64,000 nucleotides of DNA from Methanolobus sp. WCC4 (GCF_038022665.1 NZ_CP150629.1:62001-126000), one strand, 5' to 3'; positions 7,128-15,474 are shown, numbered from the stretch's first letter. Made by a program: numbers and translations. Notes: a model not told the origin generated them from the sequence alone.

Positions 7128-8213
7128 TTAATCGAGAGGTTCCACACCCAAATCTAATTCTATTCCACTGACTGGTGAAAAAAGGGTTCTTGTAGCAGTT
7201 ACTGCCCTTGTAATTCCCGCAATTTTAACTGCTGATCCATATTCTGTATACATTGGAGCACCACTATCTCCAGCTGCTGCAACAAAATTTACAGAGAACT
7301 GGTCTTGAAGAATCCCAAAAGTTTGTGAGTTTTGGTTAACATATCGGTCAATGACAGTACCTGACAAAATGGTTGATGTTTTTCCTGACATTATAACGGT
7401 TTCACCCACGTATGCATCACGATGGCCTGCTACATCAAGAGGATTATTGTCATTCATGTAGTATACGTCATCGAGGACATTAGTTGCTTCTACCCAAGCA
7501 GCATCTGCAAATACACAATTATAGTAGTCCACGTCTCCTACTTTCCGTCCTCCTTGATAAATATCCGCGCCAAGACCGCCTCCTGCAACTGCAGCATGCG
7601 CAGACATAACAAATCCTTTTGTGCCACTGCTGTCTTCTGCAGCAAAACATAAAGTAGAGGATGCCAGTCCAGGAGTGTATATTTCTAAGCCACCAATCAG
7701 ATTTGACCAATAAGAGATACGAGATACTTCAATTTCTTCTTCACCGTACCTGAAAACCACTGGAACATCAGACAACTTCATTTTGGTTGCACTTTCTTCT
7801 ATGATGGCATGCATTTTTTCAATTGTAGCATCGTCAATATCACTTTTTTTCTTTTCATCCAAATCTACAAATAGATATCCTTCATAGTTAATTCCGAAAC
7901 CTGTAACAAGTCCTCTATCATCTTTCATGTAAGATAACAACTCATCTTCTGAGTTTTCAATACAAGTTTCTAGTGTGCCTAACCACTCGACTTTTTCTTT
8001 GTCTTCTTTAAGTGCAGGCACACTTCCATATGTTTCTACTATTCTAGAGTTATCTTCTAGGGCCTTGTATGTATTCGGTCCGTAGTCAGGAAAGTTATAG
8101 TTAACTTCAATCAATTCATCTTGAGTTGAATCTGTAGATTCAGCCCCCGCAAATCCCACTAGCATGATCGAGATAACAAGCATACTAAGGAATAGTTTAA
8201 GTGTTTCTTTCAT
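7128..8213 (-). CDS. Secreted trypsin-like serine protease with N-terminal pro-domain
   Basis: The 361-aa protein has a signal peptide (residues 1-24), a pro-region (about 30-170) and a chymotrypsin-fold domain (about 175-361). The triad is visible as His in GFVMSAHAAV, Asp in FADAAWV and Ser in AAAGDSGAPMY. The fold resembles the streptogrisin/alpha-lytic group, and the two-domain layout suggests maturation by self-cleavage outside the cell. A GGAGTGAAGT ribosome-binding site precedes the ATG. A stand-alone, membrane-anchored copy of the pro-region is encoded just downstream. It sits inside the decayed integrated region, so it may be cargo. The substrate is unknown. Confidence 0.85.
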   Translation of the reverse strand: MKETLKLFLSMLVISIMLVGFAGAESTDSTQDELIEVNYNFPDYGPNTYKALEDNSRIVETYGSVPALKEDKEKVEWLGTLETCIENSEDELLSYMKDDRGLVTGFGINYEGYLFVDLDEKKKSDIDDATIEKMHAIIEESATKMKLSDVPVVFRYGEEEIEVSRISYWSNLIGGLEIYTPGLASSTLCFAAEDSSGTKGFVMSAHAAVAGGGLGADIYQGGRKVGDVDYYNCVFADAAWVEATNVLDDVYYMNDNNPLDVAGHRDAYVGETVIMSGKTSTILSGTVIDRYVNQNSQTFGILQDQFSVNFVAAAGDSGAPMYTEYGSAVKIAGITRAVTATRTLFSPVSGIELDLGVEPLD

Positions 8214-8364
8214 TTACTTCACTCCTAATGCTAAAGTTAATTTGACTTTAACATCTGCTTGTTTATACCCATGCAAAAAGAGTTTTCAAAGTACTTATAC
8301 TTTGTGCACTTTTAAAAATAATATACCTAAATTATATAATAACTTTTAGAGCATGTGCAATAAT

Positions 8365-8628
8365 TTACTTATATATGTCCTTCCGACCCTTCAAACCCAA
8401 TATCTCCCTCAAATTTCCTCTCACAATTGAGGACACTGTGCGAAAATTACAGCCAGTCTCTATGCATATCCGAGGCATCGATATACCATTTGCAAACATG
8501 ACGAGGATGGTATGCTCACCCTCTGGAATGTCAACATCAATCTTCACGCGGACTTTCTTATCGTTTCCATACTTCCACGCACGTTTCCTGACAGTGGTGT
8601 TTTCTTCATGCTCGCCAGTTCTCCTCAC
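8365..8628 (-). CDS. Small HTH-like, virus-type protein
   Basis: The 87-aa basic protein has a helix-turn-helix-like segment, GISMPRICIETGCNFRTVSSIVRG, of the kind found in phage small terminase subunits or repressors. The in-frame start is a GTG at 8628. An ATG at 8609 overlaps the upstream stop (ATGA) behind a GAGGAG sequence but is in another frame, so the 5' end may be frameshifted. It belongs to the virus-like remnant set on the minus strand. Confidence 0.45.
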   Translation of the reverse strand: MRRTGEHEENTTVRKRAWKYGNDKKVRVKIDVDIPEGEHTILVMFANGISMPRICIETGCNFRTVSSIVRGNLREILGLKGRKDIYK

Positions 8629-8860
8629 CTAAAGGTGTCAATACTCCACATCGGTTGCAGTTGAATACATACATCAGGTGACCATTGCCGCATTTGGGAC
8701 ATATCCAGGGCAACGGCATTATTTTTGTCAGTTCTGCATCTTTTGGGACATCAAGCAGGTTTTGTTTTCCCTGGTGTCGAGCTCCGTGTTTGGCAAGATT
8801 TCACCTCGAGGGATTTGTCTTCAAGAGTAGAACAAACCGGCTGCCCCACAAAAGGTAGCC
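8606..8860 (-). pseudogene. Zinc-ribbon small protein remnant
   Basis: On the minus strand, ending at 8606, is a reading frame with a four-cysteine zinc ribbon (CPKCGNGHLMYVFNCNRCG) preceded by KHGARHQGKQNLLDVPKD. No in-frame start with a ribosome-binding site is seen. Upstream, a different frame (STLEDKSLEVK) appears to continue the protein, so a 1-nt shift is likely near 8797. It overlaps the following HTH-like ORF. Confidence 0.4.
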
Positions 8861-8861
8861 C

Positions 8862-9086
8862 ATGTATCGAAGGATGGAGCCTCCACGTGTTGATTACATG
8901 ACCCAAGCCGTTGAAAATGCCGTGCTTACTATAAACGTTGAAAATTTAACTAAAACAATTGAGAAGTTAGAAAGTAAGATTTTATCAAAATGGGATGTTG
9001 CAATGATAGTATTTGCAATTTTGACTGCTTTGAGTATTGCTGCTGGTTTTGTCTTTAGCTTGTTGACACATCTCTCCCTGTCATGA
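8862..9086 (+). CDS. Small coiled-coil, single-helix membrane protein (holin-like in size)
   Basis: The 74-aa ORF has a predicted coiled coil (VENLTKTIEKLESKIL) followed by one transmembrane helix (DVAMIVFAILTALSIAAGFVFSLL). AAAGGTAG precedes the first ATG, and a second ATG at 8898 begins MTQAVEN. Size and layout resemble virus-encoded holin-like or spike-accessory proteins, but no family is recognised. An overlapping minus-strand ORF (8894-9151) has a good ribosome-binding site before a TTG start, so the coding strand is not certain. From 9152 to 9345 I see nothing. Confidence 0.45.
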   Translation: MYRRMEPPRVDYMTQAVENAVLTINVENLTKTIEKLESKILSKWDVAMIVFAILTALSIAAGFVFSLLTHLSLS

Positions 9087-9345
9087 GTGTAGTTGCATGC
9101 CTCTATCACTCCACCAACTTTGCCAACAATTCCCAAGATCAGACCCGACAAAATGCCTCCACAACTTTCTTATTCTATTTTTTCCATATACTGACATAGT
9201 AAGCGGTTAGGATTCACACTGGCTGGATAGAGCCCATCCTGGGACTTCATACTACTTTTATTCTTATTTAAGTCTTATATTAACATCCATAATTACATAT
9301 AGATTACTTTGTAACTATAAACAAACAAATTTCAGGTGCATAGTA

Positions 9346-9525
9346 TTGGATGTTAAAGAAATTATTCTGGTAATTGTAGTAATTCTGGCTGCTTTTGTCC
9401 TGTTGGATGCTTTTCTTGGCCTGATAGGAGCTTTTTATCATCTGGCTTTCAGCTTTGTGCATCTTATGGTTGTTTTTGTGGTGATCGTACTGGCAATCAT
9501 TACAGTTGTAAAATTACTGTTTTAG
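9346..9525 (+). CDS. Small two-helix membrane protein with TTG start
   Basis: This 59-aa ORF starts at TTG (9346), 7 nt after an AGGTG ribosome-binding site. Its product is almost wholly hydrophobic: a first helix, EIILVIVVILAAFVLLDAFL, a short turn with GLIGAFYHLAF, and a second helix, HLMVVFVVIVLAIITVVKLLF. The family is unknown. It lies between the virus-like remnants and the tatA-hydrogenase region and is transcribed toward the latter. Confidence 0.5.
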   Translation: MDVKEIILVIVVILAAFVLLDAFLGLIGAFYHLAFSFVHLMVVFVVIVLAIITVVKLLF

Positions 9526-9585
9526 AGAAACAAAACTGCAAATTTACCAGAAACCATATTTAACAATGTCAAATTTCAAAGTACA

Positions 9586-9754
9586 TACTGCAAGACCCGT
9601 AAACCATTAACATCGGAACCTGTAAGGGCTGTTAGCTTGGCGATAGCACCGGTGATGGGGGGACATCAGACCATAAACTATATTCAAGGAGGAAAATAAA
9701 TACATAAATGGTAAAGAGCTTCTCGCCTTGATAGAAGAGAATGTGAAGACTTGA
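9586..9754 (+). pseudogene. Decayed fragment related to the DUF3795 protein at 14755
   Basis: Pieces in different frames match the intact zinc-binding protein encoded at 14755-15096: YCKTRKP here against YCRTCKP there, and GTCKGC-stop-LGDSTG here against GSCKGCKLGYDTG there. A third piece, KELLALIEENVKT, ends at 9754. Frames are broken and no start is present, so this is a relic. Similarity was judged by eye over about 25 codons. Confidence 0.35.
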
Positions 9755-9822
9755 CCGGATTGAAAGCTAAACTACTCTCATAGGATTAGCAATTAAAATA
9801 ACGAACAAGGGAATGGTGGAAA

Positions 9823-10125
9823 ATGATAGGTGGACTGGGACCAAGCGAACTTCTAATCATATTTGCAGTACTGCTCTTACTCTTTGGTGCAAGCAAACTG
9901 CCTGAACTGGCACGTTCCATGGGAACTTCCATGGGCGAGTTCAAGAAAGCACAGAAAGAATCAGAACTATCATTGAAGGAGTTTGAGAACTCCATAAAAG
10001 ATGCAGAATCTGAGAGTGAAAAAGCATCCAGAATAGAGGAAACTGCCCTGAACCTTGGCATTGATACTAAGGATAAGAGCGAGGATGAACTCCTTGCTGA
10101 GATCAATGAAATGCTGAAAAAGTGA
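9823..10125 (+). CDS. tatA: Twin-arginine translocase subunit TatA/TatB-like
   Basis: The 100-aa protein begins with a short N-terminal transmembrane helix (PSELLIIFAVLLLLFGASKLPEL) containing the FG hinge, followed by an amphipathic helix (ARSMGTSMGEFKKAQ) and a charged cytoplasmic tail. This is the TatA family architecture. GGTGG precedes the ATG. It would form the pore that exports folded proteins with RR signal peptides. The next gene encodes a hydrogenase subunit with exactly such a signal, so it may be a dedicated TatA copy. No TatC is in the window. Confidence 0.9.
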   Translation: MIGGLGPSELLIIFAVLLLLFGASKLPELARSMGTSMGEFKKAQKESELSLKEFENSIKDAESESEKASRIEETALNLGIDTKDKSEDELLAEINEMLKK

Positions 10126-10143
10126 TCAACATACCCTTAGTAT

Positions 10144-10168
10144 CAGGAATATCCCCGGCATATTCCTG
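10144..10168. repeat. 9-bp stem inverted repeat between tatA and the hydrogenase
   Basis: CAGGAATAT (10144-10152) and ATATTCCTG (10160-10168) form a perfect stem with a 7-nt loop, 18 nt after the tatA stop codon. No T-run follows. It may be a transcript-end or processing hairpin, or an operator for the hydrogenase operon. Confidence 0.45.
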
Positions 10169-10289
10169 GCGAATACCAATGGCAGCTTTTCCTTAATTTG
10201 TTACCTCATATACTGTTCTCTGCCAGAATTTCTGGTTCAGACAAACATAATATACATGGGATCCAATTTATTATAGGGGTAATCAATTC

Positions 10290-11489
10290 GTGGGCGAATT
10301 AGAGAACACTGACTTTCTGAGTATGGACCGTCGAACGTTCCTCAAGGTAGTGGGTGCCATGGGAGCATCGACTTTCCTGGGACTACACCGTTCTGAGATA
10401 GTAAAAGCACTCGAACTATCAAATACAAGGGTCATATGGATACATGGAGCCGAATGTACCGGCTGTTCCGAATCCGTTCTGAATGGAAGGGACCCTGATA
10501 TTTTCCAGGCGATACAGAAACTAAGTGTTGATGTTGCCTACCATGAGATGCTGATCCAACAGCAGGGCATCTTTGTTGACGGTGAACTTGCATCCACATC
10601 CGAGCTGAATTCGGAGATAATGCTGGAGGAAGCTATCGAAGAAGGTGGCTACATACTTGTTGTCGAGGGTGCTATTGCCAACGGACCTGATGGCAGCGGT
10701 AAATACTGCATGTATGGTGATCATACTTTTAAGGAATTGTTCAGCAAAGCTGCAAGTAACGCAACCTTCATACTGGCCATAGGGATGTGTGCCACATACG
10801 GCGGTATAAATTCAGCGAACAGTAATATAGTCGATCTCACTGACTTCAGGGGAGTAGCGTTCCTTAGAAGGGACCCTTCAAAGGGAATGCTCACAGAGCT
10901 TGGTATTGACAGACCGGTTATAAATATAGCCGGATGTCCTGCTAATCCTGACTGGGTACTTCTGACACTTGCTGCCGTGATACTTGGAAAGATCGACATC
11001 AATGATCCAGATCCAATCCTGGATGAATTCAAGCGACCCCTTGTATTCTTCCCGGAAGACGTAACTCTGCACTGGAACTGCCCACGCAGAGGATATTATG
11101 ATATTGGACAATTCGACACTGAATTCTCAGGAGATGCATGTCTATGGAAGCTTGGTTGCAAAGGACCCTACACTCATTCAGATTGTGCTCTTCGAAAATG
11201 GAACGGTTCGGTGAACATGTGCACTCAGGCAGGTTCTCCATGTATTTCCTGCTGTGAACCCGGATTTTTCGATAATTCAACTCCTTTCTATAAAAATGCC
11301 CAAAGCGTCGCACCTTCTGGCGGTGAAACGGACAGATCGGTCACTTCCAATGAAAACAATGGGGCTGCCACCACAGGATCTGCAATTGGCCTGGGTGCCA
11401 CAGCAGGGGCTACGATAATCGGTTCTGCGGCTTATGCTGCCCGCAAGATCGCCAAAAATAATGATGATGAAAAGGAGATGGATCAATGA
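10290..11489 (+). CDS. [NiFe] hydrogenase small subunit, Tat-exported and membrane-anchored
   Basis: The 399-aa product has a twin-arginine signal (RRTFLKVVGAMG, residues about 15-26), the proximal-cluster motif ECTGCSES, later cysteines (NIAGCPANP, LWKLGCKGP, CALRKWN, CTQAGSPCISCCEPGF) for further FeS clusters, and a C-terminal transmembrane helix (GAIGLGATAGATIIGSAAYAA region). It therefore faces outside the cell, like VhtG/VhoG of Methanosarcina. The start is GTG at 10290 behind AGGGGTAA. It overlaps the large subunit by 4 nt (ATGA), indicating translational coupling. The family normally passes H2 electrons to a cytochrome b; none is encoded here. The gene symbol is left open because vht identity is not certain. 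Confidence 0.93.
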   Translation: MGELENTDFLSMDRRTFLKVVGAMGASTFLGLHRSEIVKALELSNTRVIWIHGAECTGCSESVLNGRDPDIFQAIQKLSVDVAYHEMLIQQQGIFVDGELASTSELNSEIMLEEAIEEGGYILVVEGAIANGPDGSGKYCMYGDHTFKELFSKAASNATFILAIGMCATYGGINSANSNIVDLTDFRGVAFLRRDPSKGMLTELGIDRPVINIAGCPANPDWVLLTLAAVILGKIDINDPDPILDEFKRPLVFFPEDVTLHWNCPRRGYYDIGQFDTEFSGDACLWKLGCKGPYTHSDCALRKWNGSVNMCTQAGSPCISCCEPGFFDNSTPFYKNAQSVAPSGGETDRSVTSNENNGAATTGSAIGLGATAGATIIGSAAYAARKIAKNNDDEKEMDQ

Positions 11490-13279
11490 CCAATGTCACA
11501 ATAGACCCATTGACACGTATTGAGGGTCATTTTCGTTTGTCCACTGAGGTAAATGAGAATGGGGTCATCACAGATGCACAGAGCTCAGGAATGCTCTTCA
11601 GAGGAATTGAGCGCATACTTGTGAACCGTGACCCGAGGGATGCAGCCCGTATCACGCAAAGGGTATGCGGTGTCTGCCCGACCGCTCATGCAATAACATC
11701 TGCAAATGCTCTGGAGGATCTTTTCGGAATTGCTGATCAGGTACCAAAGGATGCCCTTGTTACAAGGAATATTATGCAGTCCCTGAATATGATAGACAGC
11801 CATGCTACGCATACCTATGCACTCTGGCTGCCAGATCTGGTGAACCCTGCATACAGGGATGTCTTTGCAACTGCGGACAATATGGGAACTATGCTATGGA
11901 AGGAATTACTTCATCGTTTTGCCCCCTTAAGCTACAGGATAGACGGCATATCAATACCTCCGGGCCAGACATATGTGAATGCTATCAAGGAAAAGAGAAG
12001 ACTTCACGGATCTATAGCCCTCATTGCCGGAAAGATGCCACACCAGATGTCGACCATATTCGGAGGGGTCACCTATAAGCCGACGGTCGCAGATATTGGA
12101 AAACTCTCCTACTACTATTACCAGTTAATGGATTTTTTTGAGAGATATACGCTTGGTATGGACCACACCACATGGCTGGACAACACCTATAGGGCATCTT
12201 CACCCCAACGTGCGGTGGAATTCATGATAGAGCACCTTCAGGAGCTCACAGAGAGTTCAATAAGCTCCAACGACTTCTCATATTCTGCCGGGTGGGGCGA
12301 CACTGACCTGCTTGTTGTACTTGGTTCTGAGCTCATAGGCGAGGAGATCCTGGGCCTTCCTGTAAGTTTTAAACTTGACAGAACAGGAACCTACAGTGAT
12401 CCTGCGAATATAGGGTTCCTGTCCTATGGAGCATATTATGACGTGGAGAATGGAGATGGATATGATCCTCTGGAATTTGGTAAGAGCAGTTTCCTGAAAG
12501 CCGCTTTTATTACCGGTTCACTTGAACGTAAAACCTTCGACCATATGAAAGTGACTGAAGAAGTATCCCATTCATTCTATACAGGTGAAGGTGACCTTCA
12601 TCCCTTTGATGGGGACACAGAACCTGTGAGAAATGCTGATGAGATCGATTACCATGGTGACAGCCAGAGCAAGTACACGTGGATGAAGGCACCACGATAC
12701 GATGGTGTTCCATGTGAAGTAGGTCCCATTGCCCGCATGATAGCAATGCAAGAACCACTGACCACGGGCCTGATGAATACATTTTCAGATAATGGCTATT
12801 CTACTGTCAATACTTACATAAGGATGGTTGCAAGAGTGCAGGAGATGCTCATTCTTTTAGAGAGACTGATCCAATGGGTGACGTCCGACCTTGACCCGAG
12901 TGGACGATTCAGTGTTCCGATAGATATGAGCATGGCAAAGGATTCTCAGGGCGTCGGCCTCTGGGAAGGTGCCCGCGGTGCACTGGGTCACTGGATAAAG
13001 ACCGGTTCAGATTCAAAGGTCACAAAATACCAGATGGTTGTGCCTACCACATGGAATGCGTCCCCAAGGGACAGTAACGGAATACCCGGGCCCATAGAAC
13101 AGGCCCTTATAGGCACAAAGGTATCAGCGGCTGAAAATATGCTTGGGATCGACAACTCGAATCCCATAGGAATATTGCACACTTCAAGAGCATACGACCC
13201 ATGTATCGCATGTGCCGTGCATACTATTGACCTGAGACAGAAAGATGGCAAAGGCGAGCGAGTCTTCGATATCGTTTAA
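11486..13279 (+). CDS. [NiFe] hydrogenase large (catalytic) subunit
   Basis: The 597-aa protein has both nickel-binding motifs, RVCGVCPTAH near residue 61 and DPCIACAVH near the C-terminus, followed by an extension that the maturation protease would remove. It forms the H2-activating site and would be carried across the membrane with the small subunit, having no signal of its own. It is translationally coupled to the small subunit. Length is normal for group 1 uptake hydrogenases. No maturation protease or cytochrome b gene follows. Immediately convergent is a multihaem cytochrome c, which could be the electron partner. Confidence 0.95.
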   Translation: MTNVTIDPLTRIEGHFRLSTEVNENGVITDAQSSGMLFRGIERILVNRDPRDAARITQRVCGVCPTAHAITSANALEDLFGIADQVPKDALVTRNIMQSLNMIDSHATHTYALWLPDLVNPAYRDVFATADNMGTMLWKELLHRFAPLSYRIDGISIPPGQTYVNAIKEKRRLHGSIALIAGKMPHQMSTIFGGVTYKPTVADIGKLSYYYYQLMDFFERYTLGMDHTTWLDNTYRASSPQRAVEFMIEHLQELTESSISSNDFSYSAGWGDTDLLVVLGSELIGEEILGLPVSFKLDRTGTYSDPANIGFLSYGAYYDVENGDGYDPLEFGKSSFLKAAFITGSLERKTFDHMKVTEEVSHSFYTGEGDLHPFDGDTEPVRNADEIDYHGDSQSKYTWMKAPRYDGVPCEVGPIARMIAMQEPLTTGLMNTFSDNGYSTVNTYIRMVARVQEMLILLERLIQWVTSDLDPSGRFSVPIDMSMAKDSQGVGLWEGARGALGHWIKTGSDSKVTKYQMVVPTTWNASPRDSNGIPGPIEQALIGTKVSAAENMLGIDNSNPIGILHTSRAYDPCIACAVHTIDLRQKDGKGERVFDIV

Positions 13280-13314
13280 GGGATTGGGATTACCCACTCC
13301 GCAGGAGAGAGATA

Positions 13315-14541
13315 TTATTCCCTCCTCCTTCTCATGAACATCAGTGCCGAAATTGTTCCGGCCACAGCCAATATCGCTTCAAACCCTGGTTGTGCGGGTG
13401 TTGGCTGACGTTCTATTACTGAATTGAAAAGTATCCTGGAATTGTCCAGATATTCATAGGTCCTTTCCTTATTGTGTATCCCATAACTTCCATCCCCTTT
13501 TACCGCTTCCATATAGAATACGGCATTGTTGTAATCTGCCAGTACAGAATCATATTCGGACGTACCGTTGAACCTTTCCAGTGATTCGGTTGCGTTTGTT
13601 CTCAGAGCTTCAAGATTATCAAGTCTTTCAGCAACGATTCCCTGCTTTGCTTCAAGGACCGGTGTGAAGAATTCCTTATGACAATCATAGCAACCATTGG
13701 AAGAATCAGGACTGAACAACAGTTCCGGCTCAAAATCGAAGGTATGTCCCGTTATGGCAGCTTCCCCTGTAGTATCATTGAACTCACGGGTGGCCATATG
13801 ACAATCTGAGCAGCCTATGCTCACGGGATGAACGCCAGTATAATAGATGGAACCGTTATACATCTCCCAATTCGTATAGGACACTGAAATTGTCATACCA
13901 TCAGGTGATGCATCTTGCGAATTGTGGCAGTTCGCACACAGCAACACCTCGTCCTCTATCCGGCAACCTGCAGAGTGAGGGTCATGGCAGGCGACGCATG
14001 TTATACTCCATTCAGAAACATCAGATGCTTCAGGAACCTCAGCAAGGTTCAACCCGTAAACATCCTCATCGGCCAGATTTGGAATTGCACCGTCTGTGGA
14101 CTTGCATGACACACACGAATTATCCATTTCGAGAATGAACGGCTCTCCTATGTCAGCAGGTTCTGAATGGCTCATCGTATCAGTTATGTTGAAACCTTCT
14201 TTCCCGAACTCATCCCATTCCTCGATCACAGGATGACTGTCACCTCTGTGGCAGGTCCCACACACCTCAGCAGAGAGGCTCACTTCAGGCACATTACCAA
14301 AAGGACTACCAATGTGAACATCATAGCCCCCTGCTGGTGGAGCATGGCACGCCTCACATGTGATAGGCTCAATTGTTGTTTCTGCTTCTGACCCTGCATG
14401 TACAGATGCATTCCATATATCATACGTACCGGAATGACAGCTCTTACATTCCTCAGGTTGCCCTGCAACGGATATCATAGTTAAAATGAAAACCATACCC
14501 AGTGCCAAATAAGCATATTTCGTCAAATAACTCCCCCACAT
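13315..14541 (-). CDS. Octahaem c-type cytochrome with one CXXCK site and PGF-type C-terminal anchor
   Basis: The 408-aa product has an N-terminal signal sequence and eight haem-binding motifs in order: CKSCH, CEACH, CGTCH, CVSCK, CVACH, CANCH, CSDCH and CYDCH. The fourth has lysine instead of histidine, as at the catalytic haem of pentahaem NrfA and of octahaem nitrite reductases. A helical region follows, then a C-terminal PGF tripeptide with a hydrophobic helix and RRRRE, a PGF-CTERM sorting signal that tethers it to the outer face. It may be a nitrite/hydroxylamine reductase or an electron carrier. It is convergent with the hydrogenase, 35 nt apart. The enzymatic role is inference. Confidence 0.9.
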   Translation of the reverse strand: MWGSYLTKYAYLALGMVFILTMISVAGQPEECKSCHSGTYDIWNASVHAGSEAETTIEPITCEACHAPPAGGYDVHIGSPFGNVPEVSLSAEVCGTCHRGDSHPVIEEWDEFGKEGFNITDTMSHSEPADIGEPFILEMDNSCVSCKSTDGAIPNLADEDVYGLNLAEVPEASDVSEWSITCVACHDPHSAGCRIEDEVLLCANCHNSQDASPDGMTISVSYTNWEMYNGSIYYTGVHPVSIGCSDCHMATREFNDTTGEAAITGHTFDFEPELLFSPDSSNGCYDCHKEFFTPVLEAKQGIVAERLDNLEALRTNATESLERFNGTSEYDSVLADYNNAVFYMEAVKGDGSYGIHNKERTYEYLDNSRILFNSVIERQPTPAQPGFEAILAVAGTISALMFMRRRRE

Positions 14542-14754
14542 ATCCAGTTAATAATATTCTGGCCCAATTCTATTTAAGAAATTGCAACGGGAAGTACCCA
14601 TAATAACGATTTCCCGGAACAATTATATGAAACGTTGATGTGTGAAAAATACCTGAAGTCATTTACATGCTCATGACCCGTATGAAAACTAATCAATTCT
14701 TCGTTGACATTTATTAACAATAAAACCATCATTAACTGAACGTAGAGGAGATCC

Positions 14755-15096
14755 ATGCCCATCGATCATATTGGCTGCTGCGGTGCATATTGCAGAACCT
14801 GCAAACCATTCAACACCGGATCCTGCAAGGGATGCAAACTCGGCTATGACACCGGCGAGAGGAACATAACCAGAGCAAAATGCAAGATGAAAGTCTGCTG
14901 CATTGGAAAAGGTTTTGAGACCTGTGCCGACTGTCCTGAAATAGATCCATGTCCAACAATAAATGAGTTCTACGGCAAGAACGGACATAAATACAGAAAA
15001 TATCAGCAGGCAACTGAGTTCATCAGGGATAATGGATACGAAGAGTTTTTGAAGATCGCCGATAACTGGACCAATGCCTATGGGAAATACAAATAA
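14755..15096 (+). CDS. DUF3795 zinc-binding protein
   Basis: The 113-aa, cysteine-rich protein (CCGAYCRTC, GSCKGC, KCKMKVCC, CADCPEIDPC) matches the DUF3795 family of predicted zinc-binding proteins of anaerobes; its function is unknown. GAGGAG precedes the ATG. The start of the next gene overlaps its end. A decayed relative lies at 9586-9754, on the other side of the hydrogenase locus. The region 14542-14754 holds only promoter-like AT-rich DNA. Confidence 0.75.
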   Translation: MPIDHIGCCGAYCRTCKPFNTGSCKGCKLGYDTGERNITRAKCKMKVCCIGKGFETCADCPEIDPCPTINEFYGKNGHKYRKYQQATEFIRDNGYEEFLKIADNWTNAYGKYK

Positions 15097-15394
15097 CACT
15101 GCAACAGAAGAGTGTATCAAGCAACTTCGTGAGCTACTGCCAGAACTGGAAAGAAAGTTCGATGTTAGTTCTATTGCGATATTCACTCCTTATGTCAGAA
15201 ATGAACAAAACAAAAAAAGTGATATCTACTTGCTTGTAGAATACATTGAAATGCCCGGATTGCTTGGGTTCATTGAGCATGAGAAGTACCTTTCTGATAA
15301 ATTGGGAATTAAAGTTGAGCTTGTACTCAAAACTGCCCCGAAAACAAAAATTGGAAAAGACATGTTGAACGAGATAATACCTATAGAAGAATGA
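15074..15394 (+). CDS. Nucleotidyltransferase-fold protein with degenerate active site
   Basis: The 106-aa protein has the layout of a minimal (MNT) nucleotidyltransferase. The block VSSIAIFTPYVRNEQNKKSDIYLLVEY stands where functional members have GSRARGE...SDIDLLVEF. The GS pair is absent and the second catalytic aspartate is tyrosine, so catalysis is doubtful. The start at 15074 overlaps the previous gene by 23 nt; a second ATG is at 15080. MNT proteins often pair with HEPN proteins as antitoxins, but no HEPN gene adjoins it. The short length is typical. Confidence 0.65.
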   Translation: MPMGNTNNTATEECIKQLRELLPELERKFDVSSIAIFTPYVRNEQNKKSDIYLLVEYIEMPGLLGFIEHEKYLSDKLGIKVELVLKTAPKTKIGKDMLNEIIPIEE

Positions 15395-15474
15395 ATGCAT
15401 AACCACTGATAATTGATTCGTTCAAACTTTCCATCGGCAGACAAACTTAAATAACCCCACACTCACCTACCAGC

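Noticed and set aside
9600-9630. UAG read as pyrrolysine within the DUF3795-like fragment
   Set aside because: Other frame breaks around it and the lack of a start show decay rather than recoding.
9586-9754. Structured RNA or riboswitch upstream of tatA
   Set aside because: No convincing conserved stem pattern; the stretch is better explained as a broken coding sequence related to the DUF3795 gene.
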